Assembly (NCBI GenBank): GCA_030429765.1
Contig: JAUIER010000024.1
Coordinates: forward strand, 1-48,168
Origin: a bacterium
Lineage (GTDB): Bacteria; Omnitrophota; Gorgyraeia; Zapsychrales; Zapsychraceae
DNA: 48,168 bases
Reading direction: 5' to 3'
Part shown: positions 1-8,299 of the stretch, in pieces
How positions within the stretch are numbered: the stretch's first letter is position 1
Layout of the letters: each line of letters begins with the position of its first letter
Notes under the pieces: model-generated
The model's database searches: none
Told to the model about the DNA's origin: nothing
What the model saw: the letters and a program-made list of their open reading frames with translations, nothing else
Made by a program: the position numbers and the translations under genes

Positions 1-286
1 AGTCGCCGATGGCGATGGCCGCGCCCGTGTGTTCCTTCAGGTATGGGGCAGCGGTGAGGTGATCCGCGTGCAGGTGGGTCTCGAGGATGAGTTCCGCCTG
101 CAAGCCGGCGCTGCGCACGTAGTCGAGCATGGCGTCGGCACTGTGGGTCGCGGTGCGTCCCGAGGCCGGGTCGAAGTCCAGCACCGAGTCGATCAGCGCG
201 GCCTTTCCCGAGCCGGGATCGCTCGCCACGTAGGAAACGGTATTGGTGACGTCGTCGAAAAAGGCCTTCACGTCTGGCGTCGTCAT
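1..286 (-). CDS. MBL-fold metallo-hydrolase, persulfide-dioxygenase (ETHE1/Blh)-like, cut by window edge
   Basis: The minus strand reads openly from an ATG at 284-286 to the window edge (95 codons), so only the N-terminal third is present. The start is supported by GGAGG/AGGAG on the minus strand just upstream (about 290-302). The product has the N-terminal sequence typical of ETHE1/Blh-like sulfur dioxygenases, including DSVLDFDPASGRT, and then the metal-binding THLHADH motif near residues 70-76. These enzymes oxidise glutathione persulfide with a mononuclear iron. The DNA is visibly GC-richer than everything to its right, with G/C-rich third positions, so it may not belong to the same genome. 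The family call rests on recognition of the motif and the flanking sequence; the C-terminal two thirds cannot be checked. Confidence 0.8.
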   Translation of the reverse strand, partial: MTTPDVKAFFDDVTNTVSYVASDPGSGKAALIDSVLDFDPASGRTATHSADAMLDYVRSAGLQAELILETHLHADHLTAAPYLKEHTGAAIAIGD

Positions 287-307
287 CTCGCTCCTGACCT
301 CCCCGGC

Positions 308-451
308 ATTGACGGTGATGGTTTCCGGTATTTGGAAGACGGTGAGACCGTCGAGTTTGAGTTTGACCGGACGGACAAGGGATTAAAGGCCAGCCGAGTT
401 ACGCGTTTAGGCGCGATCACGGCGGATCATCAACAAGAGGAGTCATTATGA
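308..451 (+). pseudogene. 3' remnant of a cold-shock (CspA-type) protein gene
   Basis: From about 308 to the stop at 449-451 this frame encodes IDGDGFRYLEDGETVEFEF followed by KGLKASRV. This matches the C-terminal half of a cold-shock domain (pattern I-x-GDGFR-x-L-x-G-x-x-V-x-F and KG-x-x-A-x-x-V). The N-terminal half, with the KWFN and KGFGFI RNA-binding strands and VFVH, is missing. The upstream in-frame sequence, which is the antisense of the metallo-beta-lactamase gene, does not resemble it. The stop overlaps the ATG of the FKBP gene at 448 (ATGA), so in the intact genome a csp gene may be translationally coupled to that gene. The truncation coincides with a composition change at about 287-308. 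Confidence 0.6.
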
Positions 452-951
452 AAAAGGCTGTTTGGCTAAGCTGGTTGTTCCTAAATCTGGTATTGATCGT
501 GCACGCCCGGCCGGTCATGGGAGAATCTATGAAAATTGACGATGGCAAAGTGGTGAAGTTTGATTACACGCTGAAGATAGATGGACAGGCAGTCGAGACA
601 TCTATCGGCAAGGCTCCGCTGGAATATACGCATGGTGAAGGAACTATCATCCCCGGATTGTCGTCGAGAATTAAAGGTTTGGCCGTCGGCGATGAAAAGA
701 CGGTTTTAGTCCCCGCCAAAGAGGCTTATGGGGAGATTGATGACAAGGCGTACCGGGAAGTATCGCGCACCACCTTGCCCGAAGGATTTGAGCCGCAGCC
801 CGGGATGGTTATCGAATTGCAGGCTCCTGATGGCAATACTGTCCCCGCGGTTGTCTGGGAAGTCAAAGATGAGACGATTGTCTTGAATTTCAATCATCCC
901 TTGGCGGGAAAGACACTGGAGTTCGATATCAAGATCGTTGACATCAAATAA
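448..951 (+). CDS. Secreted SlyD-like FKBP-type peptidyl-prolyl isomerase
   Basis: This 167-residue protein catalyses or assists proline cis-trans isomerisation and has the SlyD-type architecture. An N-terminal hydrophobic stretch (residues about 4-24) looks like a signal peptide, so it should act in the periplasm, unlike cytoplasmic SlyD. The FKBP core begins near residue 34 (VVKFDYTLKIDG), an insert-in-flap chaperone domain covers about 91-140, and the core resumes with the SlyD hallmark NHPLAG at 149-154. The His-rich metal-binding tail of E. coli SlyD is absent. The start is supported by AGAGGAG at 436-442. It follows the cold-shock remnant with an ATGA overlap. The fold call is firm; the client proteins cannot be inferred. 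Confidence 0.85.
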   Translation: MKKAVWLSWLFLNLVLIVHARPVMGESMKIDDGKVVKFDYTLKIDGQAVETSIGKAPLEYTHGEGTIIPGLSSRIKGLAVGDEKTVLVPAKEAYGEIDDKAYREVSRTTLPEGFEPQPGMVIELQAPDGNTVPAVVWEVKDETIVLNFNHPLAGKTLEFDIKIVDIK

Positions 952-975
952 TTGCGGAGCTTTACCTGAGTTTAA

Positions 976-1680
976 TCAGACCTGGCCGTTCAAATAGGCC
1001 TTTCGCCGGACCTCAGGAAACTTTTCAATGGCGTATCGGAGCATGGTCCGCGGCATAGATTTGTAATACTTCTTCAGAAATTTTTCTTCCGTCGGCTGAT
1101 CAATCTTGCCGATTTCCCGCAACATCCATCCCACCACTTTATGAATCAGATCGTGATCATCAAGGCGTAGAATTTCCGCAATTTTAAGTGCATCGTCAAA
1201 GTCTTCTCTTTTAATAAAATAGTAGGTACTCATCATGGCGATGCGTCGATCCCAAAGCTGCGGAGAGCGGGCCAGTTCAAATAGTAAATCCCGGTTTCTT
1301 GAATATAGATGTGCCCCAATAATTTTGTGGCAGGTTGTATCCACGAGGTCCCAGTTATTGACCCGATTTTTGTGTTTGACGTAAAAGTCAAAAGTGTGTT
1401 GCCGCGCGATATCGTCACCGCGCTGATATTGCAGGACGAGAATAAACAGGCCCAGCATCCGTTCTTCGTGAATGGGCGAGTTCAAAAGTATTTTGATCGA
1501 ACTTCGTGTTAGGTTTTGATGCGTCTTGGAAATCGTTCGCAGGGCAGGGACCGTGACGTCGATGAATTGATCACCGTGACCATATTCACCCGGCCCCGTC
1601 TTGAAAAATTTTTGATAAAAAACGGCCTTTTCATTGTTGCTGACTGTTTTGAGTTCTCGACGGATAGCGGTCAGTGACAT
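976..1680 (-). CDS. AlkD-like DNA alkylation repair protein
   Basis: This 234-residue protein is an all-helical HEAT-like repeat DNA glycosylase of the AlkD/AlkC superfamily, which removes positively charged alkylated bases without flipping them. NNWDLVD (W110, D114), RR at 145-146 and GWMLREIG (W185) occupy the places of Trp109, Asp113, Arg148 and Trp187, the catalytic cleft of Bacillus cereus AlkD. A longer reading from 1734 is possible, but the ATG at 1678-1680 is preferred. It overlaps the stop of the upstream ZIP gene by one base (TAATG), which suggests coupled translation, and MSLTAIRREL is a typical family N-terminus. The protein is cytoplasmic. Pairing with a metal transporter has no obvious functional logic. 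Confidence 0.8.
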   Translation of the reverse strand: MSLTAIRRELKTVSNNEKAVFYQKFFKTGPGEYGHGDQFIDVTVPALRTISKTHQNLTRSSIKILLNSPIHEERMLGLFILVLQYQRGDDIARQHTFDFYVKHKNRVNNWDLVDTTCHKIIGAHLYSRNRDLLFELARSPQLWDRRIAMMSTYYFIKREDFDDALKIAEILRLDDHDLIHKVVGWMLREIGKIDQPTEEKFLKKYYKSMPRTMLRYAIEKFPEVRRKAYLNGQV

Positions 1681-2462
1681 TAGATTCCGGCGGGGATGAG
1701 GTCCAGAAGAGTGGTGAGCAATAGCATCACACATAGGCCGATCATCACGCCCCAGGCCGTGAGGCTTCGCCCGCCTTCTTCCAGCGCGTCAGGGATCAGT
1801 TCCGATACGGTTAGATAAATCATGGCGCCGCCGGCAAAGCCCAGGCCGATCGGCAGTAGGGGTTCAAACAGCCAGGCCAGTAGAAAGGCGGGAACGGCCA
1901 TCACCGGCTGCGGCACGCTGGTTAGAATGGATACCCACGCGCATTTTCGAGTGGAGACGCCTTCAGCTTTAAGCGGCAGCGAGATGGCGATGCCTTCGGG
2001 AATATTGTGGACTGTGATGGCGATGGCCATGATCAGGCCGAATTGCATGTTGCCCGTGGCGAACGCGACGCCAATGGCGATACCTTCGGGAATTGAATGC
2101 ACGAACATGGCAATAAAAATCAGCAATCCCCGGCGGGAAAAACCATGCTGAACATAGTGTTCATGAAAGTTGGATTCGGTAAAATTACGTTCAGTCCAGC
2201 GGAAGAACGCCGCGCCCAGCATCAGCCCCAGAATGACAATGTAGGGGGCAACAGGCATATCATTTTGCAGGGCGATACCTTCCTGGGCCAGCGAGAAAAC
2301 CGAGGCCGAAATCATCATTCCGGCAGCCGCCGCCGACGAAAAGCCCCGCAGGGCCTTGGAATCATTTTTGACAAAGTGAACCGGAATCGCGCCGAGTCCG
2401 GTGGCCAGCGCGCTGATAATGCCGGTGACGAGAGTCCAAAATATCAGAGGAAATTGGTCCAT
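1680..2462 (-). CDS. ZIP family divalent metal transporter
   Basis: This is an inner-membrane carrier of about 260 residues with eight predicted membrane segments, probably importing zinc or another divalent metal. It carries the two ZIP binding-site signatures, HSIPEG at about 122-127 (TM4) and HNIPEG at about 152-157 (TM5), which form the binuclear metal site. Translation could begin 21 codons earlier (2525), but that extension is polar and unlike the family. MDQFPLIFWTLVTGI, which leads straight into TM1, is the better start, although no strong ribosome-binding site is visible there. It is the first gene of a two-gene minus-strand unit with the AlkD-like gene (TAATG overlap). The exact metal cannot be inferred. 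Confidence 0.85.
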   Translation of the reverse strand: MDQFPLIFWTLVTGIISALATGLGAIPVHFVKNDSKALRGFSSAAAAGMMISASVFSLAQEGIALQNDMPVAPYIVILGLMLGAAFFRWTERNFTESNFHEHYVQHGFSRRGLLIFIAMFVHSIPEGIAIGVAFATGNMQFGLIMAIAITVHNIPEGIAISLPLKAEGVSTRKCAWVSILTSVPQPVMAVPAFLLAWLFEPLLPIGLGFAGGAMIYLTVSELIPDALEEGGRSLTAWGVMIGLCVMLLLTTLLDLIPAGI

Positions 2463-2574
2463 TCGGGATCGATGAAGGTTTGTCTGAAAACAACACAATG
2501 ATATCACACGATCCTGGCTTTCCAAAGATCAATGTTGCGGAATTACTTTCACGGAAAGTCAGATCCGGCAGCTA

Positions 2575-2603
2575 TTGACAGAGACGACGATATGCTCTAA
2601 TCT
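2575..2603 (+). promoter_or_regulatory. sigma-70-type promoter of metH
   Basis: There is a consensus -35 hexamer TTGACA at 2575-2580, a 17-base spacer, and a -10 hexamer TAATCT at 2598-2603. The expected start point, about seven bases after the -10, falls at about 2609-2611, on or beside the metH ATG. That implies a leaderless or almost leaderless mRNA. The boxes are seen directly; the start point is inferred. Confidence 0.6.
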
Positions 2604-2610
2604 TATGGCT

Positions 2611-5600
2611 ATGAAAAAATCCTACATAAATCATCCCGTTCACAAATTGCTGCAGGAGCGTATCCTTATTCTGGATGGCGCGATGGGAACGATGATCCAG
2701 CGTTACAAGCTAGATGAGGCTGGATACCGCGGCGAGCGATTTGCCGACTATCCGGTTGACTTGGTCAACAACAGCGATGTGCTGTCATTGACGCAGCCGC
2801 AAATTATTGAAGAGATTCACCGAAAATATCTTGATGCCGGCAGCGACATCATTGAAACCAATACATTCAGTGCGAATGCGATCAGTATGGCCGATTACGA
2901 TATGCAGGATCTGGTTTACGAAATGAACGTGGAGTCGAGCCGCATTGCCCGCCGCGCGGCGGATGATTTTTCCAAACAGACACCTGATAAACCCCGATTT
3001 GTGGCCGGATCTCTGGGGCCGACCACCCGAACCGCGTCTATGTCGGCGGATGTTAATGATCCCGGACATCGAAGCGTCACATTTGATGATCTCGTCGCTG
3101 CCTATTACGAACAGGTCCGCGGTCTGATCGACGGCGGTGTCGATCTTCTGCTGGTTGAGACAATTTTTGATACCCTAAATGCCAAGGCCGCGCTGTACGC
3201 GATTGATCAGTATTTTGACGATAATGATTGTTACCTGCCGATTATGATCTCAGGAACGATCACCGATGAAAGTGGACGTACGCTTTCCGGGCAAACACCT
3301 GAGGCATTCTGGACATCAGTCAAACATTCCAACCCGATATCTATCGGACTCAACTGCGCCTTGGGTGCGGATAAAATGCGTCCATATGTCGAAGAACTCA
3401 GCCAATTGGCGACCTGTTACGTGAGCGCTTATCCCAACGCCGGTCTGCCGAATCCGTTGGCCGAAAGCGGGTTTGATCAAACACCCGAGATCATGACACC
3501 GATGGTCAAGGAATTTGCCGACAGCGGGTTTATCAATATCCTGGGCGGATGCTGCGGAACCACACCGGAATTTATCAAGTCTTTTGCCGAGGCGGTTGAA
3601 GGCGTCAAACCGCGCGCGCCGCAACCGGATACGCATCAGTCATCTTACAGCGGACTCGAAGTTCTCAATATCACAGATCTGACCAACTTTATCAATATCG
3701 GCGAGCGAACGAATGTGACGGGGTCAGCCCGGTTTGCCAAGCTCATCCTCGCTGATGACTATGATGAGGCCTTGTCGGTGGCACGTCAGCAAGTTGAAAA
3801 CGGCGCCCAAGTGATTGATATCAACATGGATGAGGCGATGCTTGATTCCGAGGCGGCCATGGTGAAGTTTTTGAATTTGGTGGCGTCGGAACCCGATATT
3901 GCGCGCGTGCCGATTATGGTTGATTCATCCAAGTGGTCGGTCATTGAGGCCGGTCTCAAATGTATTCAGGGGAAAGCGATTGTCAACTCGATCAGTCTTA
4001 AAGAGGGGAAAGAGATCTTTAAGGAGCAGGCGCGGAAAGTCCGTCGGTACGGTGCTGCAACGGTTGTCATGGCGTTTGATGAAAAAGGACAGGCAGATAC
4101 CGCCGCGCGAAAGATTGAGATCTGCACGCGGGCCTATAATATCCTGACCAAAGAGGTGGGATTTCCGCCGGAAGATATCATCTTTGATCCCAACATCTTT
4201 GCCGTCGCCACGGGGATCGAAGAGCACAACAATTATGCCGTTGATTTTATCGAGGCCACACGGGTGATCAAACAAACACTGCCGCATTGTAAGGTCAGCG
4301 GCGGGGTTAGTAATGTTTCGTTTTCATTCCGCGGCAACAACCTGGTCCGCGAAGCGATTCATTCGTCGTTTCTATATCACGCGATTAAGGCGGGGATGGA
4401 TATGGGGATTGTCAACGCCGGGATGATTACGGTGTACGACGAGATTCCCAGGGATTTGCTGGAACGTATCGAGGATGTTCTGCTTAATCGCAAAGACGAT
4501 GCCACGGATCAACTTGTGACCATGGCCGAAACGGTCAAGGGGTCGGGCAAAAAGCAGGAAAAGGACTTGAGCTGGCGTGAGACCTCTGTGGAAAAACGCC
4601 TGGAGTACTCACTGGTCAAAGGGATTGTCGACTATATAGAAGAAGACACCGAAGAAGCCCGTCAAAAATTGGAGAAACCCCTGCATGTAATTGAGGGGCC
4701 GCTGATGGATGGTATGAATGTCGTCGGAGATTTGTTCGGCGCGGGAAAGATGTTCTTACCGCAGGTGGTTAAGAGCGCGCGTGTGATGAAAAAGTCAGTC
4801 GCGTATCTGGATCCCTTTCTGCAGGCGGAGAAGTCCGAAGGGGCGGCCAAATCGGCTGGAAAGGTGTTGCTCGCCACGGTCAAAGGTGATGTTCACGACA
4901 TCGGCAAAAATATTGTCGGGGTCGTGCTGGCCTGTAACAACTTTGAGATTGTGGACTTAGGCGTGATGGTTTCATGTGCGAAGATTCTGGAGGAGGCCAA
5001 AAAGCACGAGGCTGATATGATCGGTTTGAGCGGATTGATCACGCCGTCGCTGGATGAAATGGTTCATGTGGCCAAGGAAATGGAGCGGGAAGGGTTCAAC
5101 TGTCCGTTACTGATCGGCGGTGCCACAACATCGGCGAGTCACACAGCGGTCAAGATCTCCGAGAATTATCCCAAGGGATTTACCATCCATGTCAAGGATG
5201 CCTCGCGCTCGGTGGGAGTTTGCACCAGTCTTATGGATCCCAAATTGAAATCGGATCTTGTTGCCAAGACCCATTCGGAATATGATCGTCTTCGTGCCGA
5301 GTTTTCGGCGAAGCATGGAACTCGTAAATTGCTGACGATTGAGCAGGCCCGAGAGCGCGCTTTTTCATCAGATTGGGATAAGGTATCAATTACCAAGCCC
5401 GCATTTCTGGGGACAAAAGTCTTTAGAGATTACGACTACAACGCCATTCGTGAGATGATCGACTGGAAGCCGTTTTTCCCGACATGGGAGCTAAAAGGTA
5501 AGTATCCGCAGATTCTTACCGATGCGAAATTGGGTGAGGAGGCGACCAAATTATTCGATGACGCCAATAAAATGCTTGATCAGATCATTGAAAACCAGTG

Positions 5601-6303
5601 GCTGACCGCCAACGCTGTGGTCGGACTGTATCCGGCAAACAGTGTCGGGGACGATATCGAAGTATATGCCGACGACAATCGCGACAAGGTCCTGACCGTG
5701 TTCCATGCGTTACGTCAGCAGGCCGAACGCAAAGATGAGCGCGCGCATTTGGCGCTTGCTGATTACATTGCCCCGAAGTCTTCGGGCATCAAGGATTACA
5801 TCGGCGCTTTTGCCCTGACAGCAGGGCTTAACATTGATGCCAAGGTCAAACAGTTCGAGGACGAACATGACGATTACCAGAGCATTATGCTCAAAGCCGT
5901 GGCGGACCGCCTGGCCGAGGCCTTTGCCGAGCTGATTCATTTACGTGTTCGCAAAGAATTTTGGGGATACGCCGCGGATGAGGATCTCTCGCTGGATGAA
6001 CTGATTGCCGAAAAATATCGGGGGATCCGGCCGGCGCCGGGGTATCCGTCGCAGCCGGACCACACCGAGAAGCCGCCGTTATTTGATCTGTTAAATGTCA
6101 GTGATAATACGGGTGTTGAGTTATCCGAAAATTATGCTATGATACCAGCCTCATCGGTGAGCGGTCTGTATTTTGCTCATCCGGATGCCAAATATTTTAC
6201 ACTGGATCTGATCGGTAAAGATCAGGTCGAAGACTATGCCCGTCGCAAGCGGATGGACCTGCCTGTCATGGAAAAATGGTTGGGCCCCAGCCTGGGCTAC
6301 TAA
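2611..6303 (+). CDS. metH: Cobalamin-dependent methionine synthase
   Basis: This full-length MetH of about 1230 residues transfers the methyl group of 5-methyltetrahydrofolate to homocysteine through cobalamin. Its domains are, in order: homocysteine-binding barrel (about 1-325), with zinc ligands Cys249 and Cys314-Cys315 (GGCCGT); pterin-binding barrel (about 340-620); helical cap (about 635-735); B12-binding domain (about 745-885), with DVHDIGK giving Asp760 and the cobalt-ligand His762; and the AdoMet-binding reactivation domain to the C-terminus, with [12 protein letters not shown]. The ATG at 2611 is chosen because the upstream TTG (2575) lies in the -35 box and no Shine-Dalgarno sequence precedes either ATG (2605 or 2611). 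nuoF follows after 30 bases. A second, MetH-half protein lies at 19682. Confidence 0.97.
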   Translation: MKKSYINHPVHKLLQERILILDGAMGTMIQRYKLDEAGYRGERFADYPVDLVNNSDVLSLTQPQIIEEIHRKYLDAGSDIIETNTFSANAISMADYDMQDLVYEMNVESSRIARRAADDFSKQTPDKPRFVAGSLGPTTRTASMSADVNDPGHRSVTFDDLVAAYYEQVRGLIDGGVDLLLVETIFDTLNAKAALYAIDQYFDDNDCYLPIMISGTITDESGRTLSGQTPEAFWTSVKHSNPISIGLNCALGADKMRPYVEELSQLATCYVSAYPNAGLPNPLAESGFDQTPEIMTPMVKEFADSGFINILGGCCGTTPEFIKSFAEAVEGVKPRAPQPDTHQSSYSGLEVLNITDLTNFINIGERTNVTGSARFAKLILADDYDEALSVARQQVENGAQVIDINMDEAMLDSEAAMVKFLNLVASEPDIARVPIMVDSSKWSVIEAGLKCIQGKAIVNSISLKEGKEIFKEQARKVRRYGAATVVMAFDEKGQADTAARKIEICTRAYNILTKEVGFPPEDIIFDPNIFAVATGIEEHNNYAVDFIEATRVIKQTLPHCKVSGGVSNVSFSFRGNNLVREAIHSSFLYHAIKAGMDMGIVNAGMITVYDEIPRDLLERIEDVLLNRKDDATDQLVTMAETVKGSGKKQEKDLSWRETSVEKRLEYSLVKGIVDYIEEDTEEARQKLEKPLHVIEGPLMDGMNVVGDLFGAGKMFLPQVVKSARVMKKSVAYLDPFLQAEKSEGAAKSAGKVLLATVKGDVHDIGKNIVGVVLACNNFEIVDLGVMVSCAKILEEAKKHEADMIGLSGLITPSLDEMVHVAKEMEREGFNCPLLIGGATTSASHTAVKISENYPKGFTIHVKDASRSVGVCTSLMDPKLKSDLVAKTHSEYDRLRAEFSAKHGTRKLLTIEQARERAFSSDWDKVSITKPAFLGTKVFRDYDYNAIREMIDWKPFFPTWELKGKYPQILTDAKLGEEATKLFDDANKMLDQIIENQWLTANAVVGLYPANSVGDDIEVYADDNRDKVLTVFHALRQQAERKDERAHLALADYIAPKSSGIKDYIGAFALTAGLNIDAKVKQFEDEHDDYQSIMLKAVADRLAEAFAELIHLRVRKEFWGYAADEDLSLDELIAEKYRGIRPAPGYPSQPDHTEKPPLFDLLNVSDNTGVELSENYAMIPASSVSGLYFAHPDAKYFTLDLIGKDQVEDYARRKRMDLPVMEKWLGPSLGY

Positions 6304-6308
6304 CATTT

Positions 6309-6324
6309 TCGATAGACCTATCGA
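6309..6324. promoter_or_regulatory. Palindrome in front of the nuoF ribosome-binding site
   Basis: TCGATAGACCTATCGA is an inverted repeat with 7-base arms and a 2-base centre. It sits between the metH stop and nuoF and runs into the nuoF Shine-Dalgarno sequence (GAGGAG, 6323-6328). It could be an operator, or as RNA a short hairpin next to the ribosome-binding site. There is no T-run, so it is not an intrinsic terminator. Confidence 0.35.
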
Positions 6325-6333
6325 GGAGATAAA

Positions 6334-7671
6334 ATGTCGTCATTAGAAACCCGTGTGTTACTTCCGCAAGATCTAAAACCCATCAACTCTATGGCCGAAT
6401 ACAAGGCTCAGGGAGGTCTGGAAGGTCTCAAAAAGGCCCGATCGATGTCCAATGAGGAGTTGATCGAGTTTGTGACCAGTTCAGGATTACGCGGTCGAGG
6501 CGGGGCGGGATTTCCTACCGGGATCAAGTGGGATACCGTTTATATGGAGGAAGCCGACAACAAATACGTGGTCTGTAACTTCGCGGAAGGTGAGCCGGGG
6601 ACGTACAAGGATCGATATTTGATCAGCAAGAATCCCTATTTGATGTTCGAGGGGATGTTGATCGCTTCGCATGCGGTCAACGCCAAGCAAGCTATCGTTG
6701 GGACCAAAAAGAAATTTAAGGATGTTATCGCGCGGATCGTTCCGGTATTGGAAGAGTTTGAAAAAGAAGGTGTGGTTGAGCCCGGCTTTATGAAGATTGT
6801 GCTGGGGCCGGACGAGTATCTGTTCGGCGAAGAAAAGGCCTTGCTTGAAGTGATTGATGGACGCGATCCGATGCCGCGGCTTTTCCCGCCGTATATGGTC
6901 GGCGTCGGTTACACCCCTACGCAGAACAATCCGACCGTGGTCAATAATGCCGAGTCCATGAGTCAGCTGCCGTTGATTCTGCGAAACGGGGTTGAATGGT
7001 TTCGCTCGAACGGGTCGGAGGATACGCCGGGCACGATGATCATGTCATTGACCGGGGATGTCAAAAAACCGGGCATGTACGAAATATCATTGGGTATGCC
7101 GGTTCGTGATCTGATTTATGAACTCGGCGGTGGGCCGCGCGGTGATAAACCGATCAAAGCAGTATTCTCGGGTGTCGCGAACCGGGTGATGACGCCGGAT
7201 CAATTCGATTTGCCGCTGGAATTTGGGACATTGCGTAAAAATGGTGTTGGCCTGGGATCAGGCGGTTTCATGGTCTATGACGAAAGCCGCTGGATCGTTG
7301 ACCTGGCCTGGATGTTTTCGCATTTTCTAGCGCAGTCATCCTGCGGCCAGTGTATTCCTTGTAATATGGGCACACGGGTCATCACCGAGCACCTGCTGAA
7401 GATACGCGACGGCATTGCCGATCAGGAGGACCTGGATGCGATTATCGCGGAATGCGGCCGCTGCACCAATCAGACGCGGTGTTTTCTGCCCGTTCAGGAG
7501 TCGGTATTGGTTCCCAGCTGTATCGAGAAGTTCACCGATGAATTCCAGCTGAATTTTGACCCATCCGGATTTGACCGGGAGATTATTATCCCAAAAATCC
7601 AGGGATTTGACGACACGGTTGGTCAATTCACCTTTGAAACCTCGCCTAAAGAGTTTCTCCAGCCCAAATAA
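6334..7671 (+). CDS. nuoF: NADH-binding NuoF-type subunit (NADH:quinone oxidoreductase / diaphorase)
   Basis: This 445-residue flavoprotein resembles the 51-kDa subunit of complex I, which takes hydride from NADH onto FMN and passes electrons to an Fe-S cluster. The N-terminal nucleotide/FMN motif GRGGAGFPTG is at 54-63. An SLBB-like segment lies mid-protein. The N3-type 4Fe-4S ligands are Cys337, Cys340, Cys343 and Cys383, with the usual 40-residue gap. A strong ribosome-binding site (GAGGAG) precedes the ATG. The length is normal, without the extra ferredoxin domains of hydrogenase HydB/HoxF subunits. No nuoE, nuoG or hydrogenase gene is nearby, so the subunit is an orphan here and its complex cannot be determined. 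It may be cotranscribed with metH. Confidence 0.92.
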   Translation: MSSLETRVLLPQDLKPINSMAEYKAQGGLEGLKKARSMSNEELIEFVTSSGLRGRGGAGFPTGIKWDTVYMEEADNKYVVCNFAEGEPGTYKDRYLISKNPYLMFEGMLIASHAVNAKQAIVGTKKKFKDVIARIVPVLEEFEKEGVVEPGFMKIVLGPDEYLFGEEKALLEVIDGRDPMPRLFPPYMVGVGYTPTQNNPTVVNNAESMSQLPLILRNGVEWFRSNGSEDTPGTMIMSLTGDVKKPGMYEISLGMPVRDLIYELGGGPRGDKPIKAVFSGVANRVMTPDQFDLPLEFGTLRKNGVGLGSGGFMVYDESRWIVDLAWMFSHFLAQSSCGQCIPCNMGTRVITEHLLKIRDGIADQEDLDAIIAECGRCTNQTRCFLPVQESVLVPSCIEKFTDEFQLNFDPSGFDREIIIPKIQGFDDTVGQFTFETSPKEFLQPK

Positions 7672-7758
7672 GATCCGCCAAATATCTCAAAATTCTCGAA
7701 TATTCCCGTTGAGGCCGCTGTTATATAGATGCAGATGGACGAAGGGACCGGTTTATCC

Positions 7759-8298
7759 ATGATAAATACTCAAAGTCAGGCAGACACAAAGAAAGAATTT
7801 GAAGAACTGTTGCTTAGCTGTACGGATTCTATGTACAATTTGGCTTATCGGCTGACGCAGAATCGAGATGACGCCTTTGATCTGGTGCAGGACGCCACGT
7901 TGCGGGCGTTCCGATTTTTTCATCAGTTCAAACGCGGTACCAATTTCAAGGGATGGATCTTGACGATTGTAAGAAATCATTTCATTAATCAGTACCGTAA
8001 AAAGAAGCGCGAGCCGGGTAAGGTCAATTATGATGATGTGGAAAGTTTTGTCGGCGCGCCGCAGACCAATGGAATGGTCGAAGAAATCTTCGGCGAGTCA
8101 CTGCAGACATCGATCGATCAGCTCCCCGAGGAAATGCGCACGGCCATCACCCTGTTCTATGTCGATGGATTTGCGTACAAAGAGATCGCTCAGATTATGG
8201 GCTGCCCGATCGGCACCGTGATGTCACGGCTGTACATGGCCAAGCAGATTTTAAAACGAAAACTCAAAGTGATTATGGAGAACGAGGGCCAAATCTAA
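7759..8298 (+). CDS. ECF-type RNA polymerase sigma factor
   Basis: This 179-residue extracytoplasmic-function sigma-70 factor has region 2 (YNLAYRLTQNRDDAFDLVQDATLRAF, then KGWILTIVRNHFINQYRK) and region 4 (LPEEMRTAITLFYVDGFAYKEIAQIMG, with the helix-turn-helix ending in GTVMSRLYMAKQILK). There is no region 1.1 or 3. I prefer the ATG at 7759, preceded by GAAGGGA, over the ATG at 7729, because the extra ten residues do not resemble family N-termini. The gene ends one base before a membrane anti-sigma gene, the usual arrangement. Its regulon cannot be read from the sequence, but the envelope genes that follow (9614-15537) are natural candidates. Confidence 0.92.
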   Translation: MINTQSQADTKKEFEELLLSCTDSMYNLAYRLTQNRDDAFDLVQDATLRAFRFFHQFKRGTNFKGWILTIVRNHFINQYRKKKREPGKVNYDDVESFVGAPQTNGMVEEIFGESLQTSIDQLPEEMRTAITLFYVDGFAYKEIAQIMGCPIGTVMSRLYMAKQILKRKLKVIMENEGQI

Positions 8299-8299
8299 C

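Noticed and set aside
29-451. A single 140-residue plus-strand protein across 29-451
   Set aside because: The first about 90 residues are the antisense of a clear metallo-beta-lactamase gene with a ribosome-binding site, and only the last about 48 residues resemble a known protein (cold-shock domain). It is an accidental fusion across the joint.
6309-6324. Terminator between metH and nuoF
   Set aside because: There is no T-run, the arms are AT-rich and the centre is only two bases. The repeat runs into the nuoF ribosome-binding site.
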